Shown here: positions 5,556 to 8,536 of the stretch, piece by piece
How positions within the stretch are numbered: the first letter of the stretch is position 1
How the letters are laid out: each line of letters starts with the position of its first letter
Assembly: GCA_023701085.1 (NCBI GenBank)
Contig: JAMPXR010000093.1
Location: 1-8,536 of the forward strand
DNA length: 8,536 nt
Reading direction: 5' to 3'
DNA from: Ramlibacter sp.
Lineage (GTDB): Bacteria; Pseudomonadota; Gammaproteobacteria; Burkholderiales; Burkholderiaceae_C
The notes under the pieces: model-generated
The model's input: the letters and a program-made list of their open reading frames with translations, nothing else
Database searches by the model: none
Told to the model about the DNA's origin: nothing
Position numbers and translations under genes: made by a program

Positions 5556-7256
5556 ATGACCAAACCCTCGCGCTGGCTGCCCTTCCTCGCCTGGCCACGG
5601 CCCGACGCGGCGCTGCTGCGCGGAGAGATCGTCGCCGCCGTCACCGTCGCGGTCGTGGCGATCCCGCAGTCGGTCGCCTATGCGGGCCTGGCCGGAATGC
5701 CGTTGATCACCGGCCTGTACGCGACGTTTCTGCCAGCCCTTGCGGCGGTGCTTTTCAGCAGTTCGACCCGGCTGTCGGTCGGCCCCTCGGCCCTGACCAG
5801 CGTGCTCGTCGGCGCCTCGCTGGTCGGGCTGGCCGAACCGGGCAGCGGCAACTGGGTGGCCCTGGCGGTATGGCTGGCCTTGTTGTCGGGGGCGATACAG
5901 CTCGGCCTGGGCGCGGCGCGCGCGTCCTGGGTGCTCAACCTGGTGAGCTCCCCGGTGCTGGCCGGGTTCAGCCAGGCCGCGGCGCTGCTGATCATTGCGT
6001 CGCAGATTCCCACGCTGTTGGGTTTGCAGGGGCCGCTGGCAGAGCTCTGGAACACGCCCCGGCCGGACCTGACGGCCCTGGGCTTCGGCGCGGCCAGCGT
6101 GACCCTGTTCGTCCTGGGCAAGCGCTACGCGCCGCGCCTGCCCATGGTGCTGCTGGTGATGGCCGCGGCGGGGGCCTTCGCCAAATGGAGCGGCTATTCC
6201 GCGCAGGGCGCGGTGATCGGCAAGCTGCCGGCCGGACTGCCGGCGCCCTACTGGCCGGGCTTGCCGGATTGGGGCGCGCTGGGCGCGCTGCTGGTGCCGG
6301 CCTTGGTGATCGCCCTGGTCAGCTCGCTCGAGATGGCGGCCAGCGCGAAGATCGAGAGCCAGCGCGACGGGAAGCGCTGGGACGCCGGCCAGGACCTGAT
6401 CGGCCAGGGAGCGGGCAAGCTGGCGGCCGCCCTGTCCGGCAGCTTCCCGGTCAGCACCTCCTTCTCGCGCTCGGCGATTGCATTGCATGCGGGCGCGCGC
6501 ACCGGCTGGGCCACGGTGCTTGCCAGCGGCGTGGTGCTGCTGGTCCTGCTGTTCCTCACGCCCGCCTTGCAGCATGTACCGCGGGCGGTGCTGGCGGCCG
6601 TGGTGGTGACGGCGGTGGCAAGCCTGTTCAAGCCAGGCACGCTGCTGCGCCTGTGGCGCGTCGACCGCGTGGAAGCGCTCACCGCCCTGGTGACCTTCGC
6701 GGTGACCCTGGTCACCGCGCCCAAAATCTACTGGGGCGTGATGGCCGGCGTGCTGATGGGCCTGGCGCATTTCCTGTACCTGCGGCTGCATCCGCGCATC
6801 ATCGAGGTCGGCCTGCACCCGGACGGCAGCCTGCGCGACCGGCACCTCTGGCAATTGCCGCCGCTGGCCCCGCGGCTGTATGCGCTGCGCATGGACGCGG
6901 AACTCGACTTCGCTTCGGCCAGCGCGCTGGAGCGCGCCGTGGTCGAGCACCTGGCGGCCCATCCGCAGGTGCTGCATGTGTGCCTGTTCGCATTCCCGAT
7001 CAACCGGGTGGACGCCACCGGCGTCGAAGTATTCGGGCAGCTGCGCGGGATGCTCGAGGATCGGGGCATCCGTCTGCACGTCAGCGGCCTCAAGCTGCCG
7101 GTCGAACAGGTGCTGCGCAAGTCCGGCGTGCTGCACGACTCCGCGCTGCTGAGCTTGTACCGCACCGACGCCGAGGCCCTGTCGGCGATCGCGCGGATCG
7201 GGCCGGACGAAGCCTCGCGCGCTCAACCCGCCGATGCGTCCCGCGTCACGCCGTGA
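5556..7256 (+). CDS. SulP-family anion transporter with STAS domain
   Basis: A 566-residue inner-membrane carrier of usual SulP length. The N-terminal half begins with a cytoplasmic segment, then the family signature IPQSVAYAGLAGMPLITGLY (36-55) and SVGPSALTSVL. Many hydrophobic segments continue to about residue 405. The second repeat carries the conserved run from GQGAGKLAAALSG to FPVSTSFSRSAI and AGARTGWAT. A STAS domain occupies about residues 435-545, with VDATGVEVFGQL matching the loop where STAS proteins carry a regulatory Ser/Thr. SulP proteins move sulfate, bicarbonate or dicarboxylates, so the substrate is not fixed; proximity to the sulfatase makes sulfate attractive but unproven. 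ATG 5556 is the only plausible start, because the frame is closed by TAG at 5508 and no ATG, GTG or TTG lies between. Its 3' end overlaps the convergent DUF429 gene by 11 bp. Confidence 0.93.
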   Translation: MTKPSRWLPFLAWPRPDAALLRGEIVAAVTVAVVAIPQSVAYAGLAGMPLITGLYATFLPALAAVLFSSSTRLSVGPSALTSVLVGASLVGLAEPGSGNWVALAVWLALLSGAIQLGLGAARASWVLNLVSSPVLAGFSQAAALLIIASQIPTLLGLQGPLAELWNTPRPDLTALGFGAASVTLFVLGKRYAPRLPMVLLVMAAAGAFAKWSGYSAQGAVIGKLPAGLPAPYWPGLPDWGALGALLVPALVIALVSSLEMAASAKIESQRDGKRWDAGQDLIGQGAGKLAAALSGSFPVSTSFSRSAIALHAGARTGWATVLASGVVLLVLLFLTPALQHVPRAVLAAVVVTAVASLFKPGTLLRLWRVDRVEALTALVTFAVTLVTAPKIYWGVMAGVLMGLAHFLYLRLHPRIIEVGLHPDGSLRDRHLWQLPPLAPRLYALRMDAELDFASASALERAVVEHLAAHPQVLHVCLFAFPINRVDATGVEVFGQLRGMLEDRGIRLHVSGLKLPVEQVLRKSGVLHDSALLSLYRTDAEALSAIARIGPDEASRAQPADASRVTP

Positions 7257-8064
7257 CGATCCAGCCCTCCAGCGGATCGACGTCCGGCGGCAAGCCGTAA
7301 CGCGGCGCGCCCTCGCGCTGGGCCCAGGCCGCCTGCACCAGGCACAGCGCGGCGTCCAGGCTGTCGCCGCTGGCATCGCGGGACAACATCTCGCGCTGCG
7401 CGCGCGTGAGGCGCAGTCGCAGGTCCAGGCGCGAGCGCCCGGTCTCCAGCGCCGCCAGCAGCTCCTCACGCGCGATCAGCCGATCCGGCGTCTGCCGGGC
7501 TTTTTCGTCGCTCTTGTAGCTGCGCCTGCCGATCAGCTCGCGCGCCAGCAGGCCCGGATAGGCTTCCAGCGCGACGCGCCGCCGGTCGCCTTCGTGCAGG
7601 CCGGGGATGTGGACGCCGGCGGCCAGCAGCGCGGGCATGGCCGCGTGCAGCATGTACGCGACCGGCGGATTGACCCACTTCATCGACGGACTCGAGCCGG
7701 CCCGCTGGTCGAACGATCGGCGGGCGAACTTGGACCCGGCGGGACGCGCGTCGCAGAACGCCGCGAAGGTGGAGCGGATCTCGCCGCGGGTGAGGCTGGC
7801 GTAGTGCGTGATGCAGTCGCGCCAGCGCAGCGGCCAACCCAGGCGCTCCACCAGCTCGCGCGGCAGGCCGAAGGGAACATCGAAGCCGCCCACCCAGTCG
7901 CGCGACTGCGCCAGCCACTGCGCGAAGCCCGCGAGCGTCTCGATCTTCTCGATCCGCCCGAGCACGACGGCGCCGCCTTCGAGCGCGCCGCGCGCCAGCA
8001 CGATGGGCTTGCGGCGGGTGGGACGGCTGGAGAAATCGCACCCGAGCAGCGGCGGGGCGGCCAT
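7246..8064 (-). CDS. DUF429 family protein, predicted RNase H-like fold
   Basis: A 272-residue soluble protein with no signal peptide or membrane segment. Family features are an N-terminal strand ending in Asp (LLGCDFSS, Asp10), a second conserved strand FDVPFGLP (Asp62), EAYPG (Glu168), and a C-terminal helix with SGDSLDAALCLVQAAW (Asp234, Asp237). These acidic residues are placed as in RNase H-like nucleases, and the family is described as a predicted nuclease, but no activity is established that I know of. ATG 8064 is preferred; GTG 8070 is two codons upstream, and neither has a clear ribosome site. It lies 34 bp downstream of the BLUF gene on the same strand, so the two are probably co-transcribed and translation may rely on that. 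Its stop lies inside the 3' end of the SulP gene. Confidence 0.82.
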   Translation of the reverse strand: MAAPPLLGCDFSSRPTRRKPIVLARGALEGGAVVLGRIEKIETLAGFAQWLAQSRDWVGGFDVPFGLPRELVERLGWPLRWRDCITHYASLTRGEIRSTFAAFCDARPAGSKFARRSFDQRAGSSPSMKWVNPPVAYMLHAAMPALLAAGVHIPGLHEGDRRRVALEAYPGLLARELIGRRSYKSDEKARQTPDRLIAREELLAALETGRSRLDLRLRLTRAQREMLSRDASGDSLDAALCLVQAAWAQREGAPRYGLPPDVDPLEGWIVTA

Positions 8065-8098
8065 GCGCACGATCGACCGGCTGCCGACAGGCCAGGCC

Positions 8099-8521
8099 CT
8101 ACACCCGCCCGCAGATGGCGGCGTTGGCCATCAGGTCTTCCAGCAGCGCGAGCGACACCTTGCCCGACACCGCGTAGGGATCGAGCTCGGCCTTTTCGGA
8201 ATACTTCAGCAGGATCGCGTGATTGAGCTTGGTCAGGTTCACCTGCCCCATGCTCCAGTGGCCGAAACGCCGCTCGAAGATCTCCTCGTAGTGCAGCAGC
8301 GCGACGTCCTTGTGGCGCGGGTCGTTCTGGATGTGGCCGAACAGCTCGCTGACCTGCATGCGGCCGCCTTCGATCGCCTGCAGGAAGATGCCGCTGCCAT
8401 AGCAGAGGATGCCGGTGATCCCGCAGGTAGGATTGTGCTGGCGCGACTGCGCCAGGATCGCCTCGATCGCCTCGGGCGTGATGTCCACCGCCCGGCTGGC
8501 ATAGAGCAGCCGCACCAGCAT
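8099..8521 (-). CDS. Stand-alone BLUF blue-light photoreceptor
   Basis: A 140-residue flavin (FAD)-binding light sensor, the size of short BLUF proteins such as PixD or BlrB. The residues that define the photocycle are all present: Tyr7 (LLYASRA), Asn30 (RQHNPTCGITG), Gln48 (GIFLQAIEG), Trp89 and Met91 (FGHWSMG). The spacing from Asn to Gln (18), Gln to Trp (41) and Gln to Met (43) equals that of AppA as I remember it. Residues about 98-140 form the C-terminal helical cap typical of short BLUF proteins. There is no fused output domain, so it should signal by binding another protein; the DUF429 protein encoded directly downstream is one candidate. The ATG at 8521 is supported by GGAGGG six bases upstream. 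The promoter lies beyond the window edge. Confidence 0.95.
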   Translation of the reverse strand: MLVRLLYASRAVDITPEAIEAILAQSRQHNPTCGITGILCYGSGIFLQAIEGGRMQVSELFGHIQNDPRHKDVALLHYEEIFERRFGHWSMGQVNLTKLNHAILLKYSEKAELDPYAVSGKVSLALLEDLMANAAICGRV

Positions 8522-8527
8522 GTCATG

Positions 8528-8533
8528 CCCTCC
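8528..8533 (-). promoter_or_regulatory. Ribosome binding site of the BLUF gene
   Basis: On the minus strand GGAGGG precedes CATGACATG. The six-base gap favours ATG 8521 for the BLUF frame. A second ATG at 8526, three bases from the site, opens a different frame that is an Arg/Ser-rich shadow. Confidence 0.75.
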
Positions 8534-8536
8534 GGC

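Noticed and set aside
4653..7469. A 938-codon open frame on the minus strand, opposite the maturase and SulP genes
   Set aside because: Its product is Arg/Gln/Gly/Ala/His-rich without domains, and it lies antisense to two genes with clear family motifs. Long stop-free antisense frames are expected in DNA this GC-rich.

Overview
The window is GC-rich (about two thirds by eye) and densely coded. The style is that of a betaproteobacterium, most likely Burkholderiales/Alcaligenaceae (a Bordetella or Achromobacter relative). The main pointer is a Bug/TctC-type periplasmic binding protein, a family greatly expanded in that group. This placement is inference; there is no rRNA or other marker gene. 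I see no tRNA, insertion sequence, CRISPR array or phage gene, and no stretch over 300 bases without a gene.

Layout, left to right. (1) 1-660 (+) is the 3' part of a zinc metallopeptidase gene with HESGH, cut by the window edge. (2) 673-1089 (-) is a small lipoprotein with one BON domain. (3) 1212-1724 (-) is a MarR-type regulator. (4) 1725-1824 is a divergent control region with a perfect 7+5+7 inverted repeat, the probable MarR operator. (5) 1825-5435 (+) is an apparent operon: Bug solute-binding protein, Cys-type sulfatase with no signal peptide, and a radical-SAM anaerobic sulfatase-maturating enzyme (anSME). (6) 5556-7256 (+) is a SulP-family anion transporter with a C-terminal STAS domain. 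(7) 7246-8064 (-) is a DUF429 protein (predicted RNase H-like fold), and 8099-8521 (-) is a stand-alone BLUF blue-light photoreceptor. These last two look like one transcription unit converging on the SulP gene.

The most coherent system is items 3-6. A MarR protein divergent from its targets probably senses an aromatic or organosulfate-like ligand. The Bug protein captures a ligand in the periplasm. The maturase converts the sulfatase active-site Cys to formylglycine in the cytoplasm, the sulfatase releases sulfate, and the neighbouring SulP carrier may move sulfate or a related anion. The individual families are well supported; the shared pathway and its substrate are inferred. The second pairing worth attention is the BLUF photoreceptor followed 34 bp later by a DUF429 gene, which might be its output partner.
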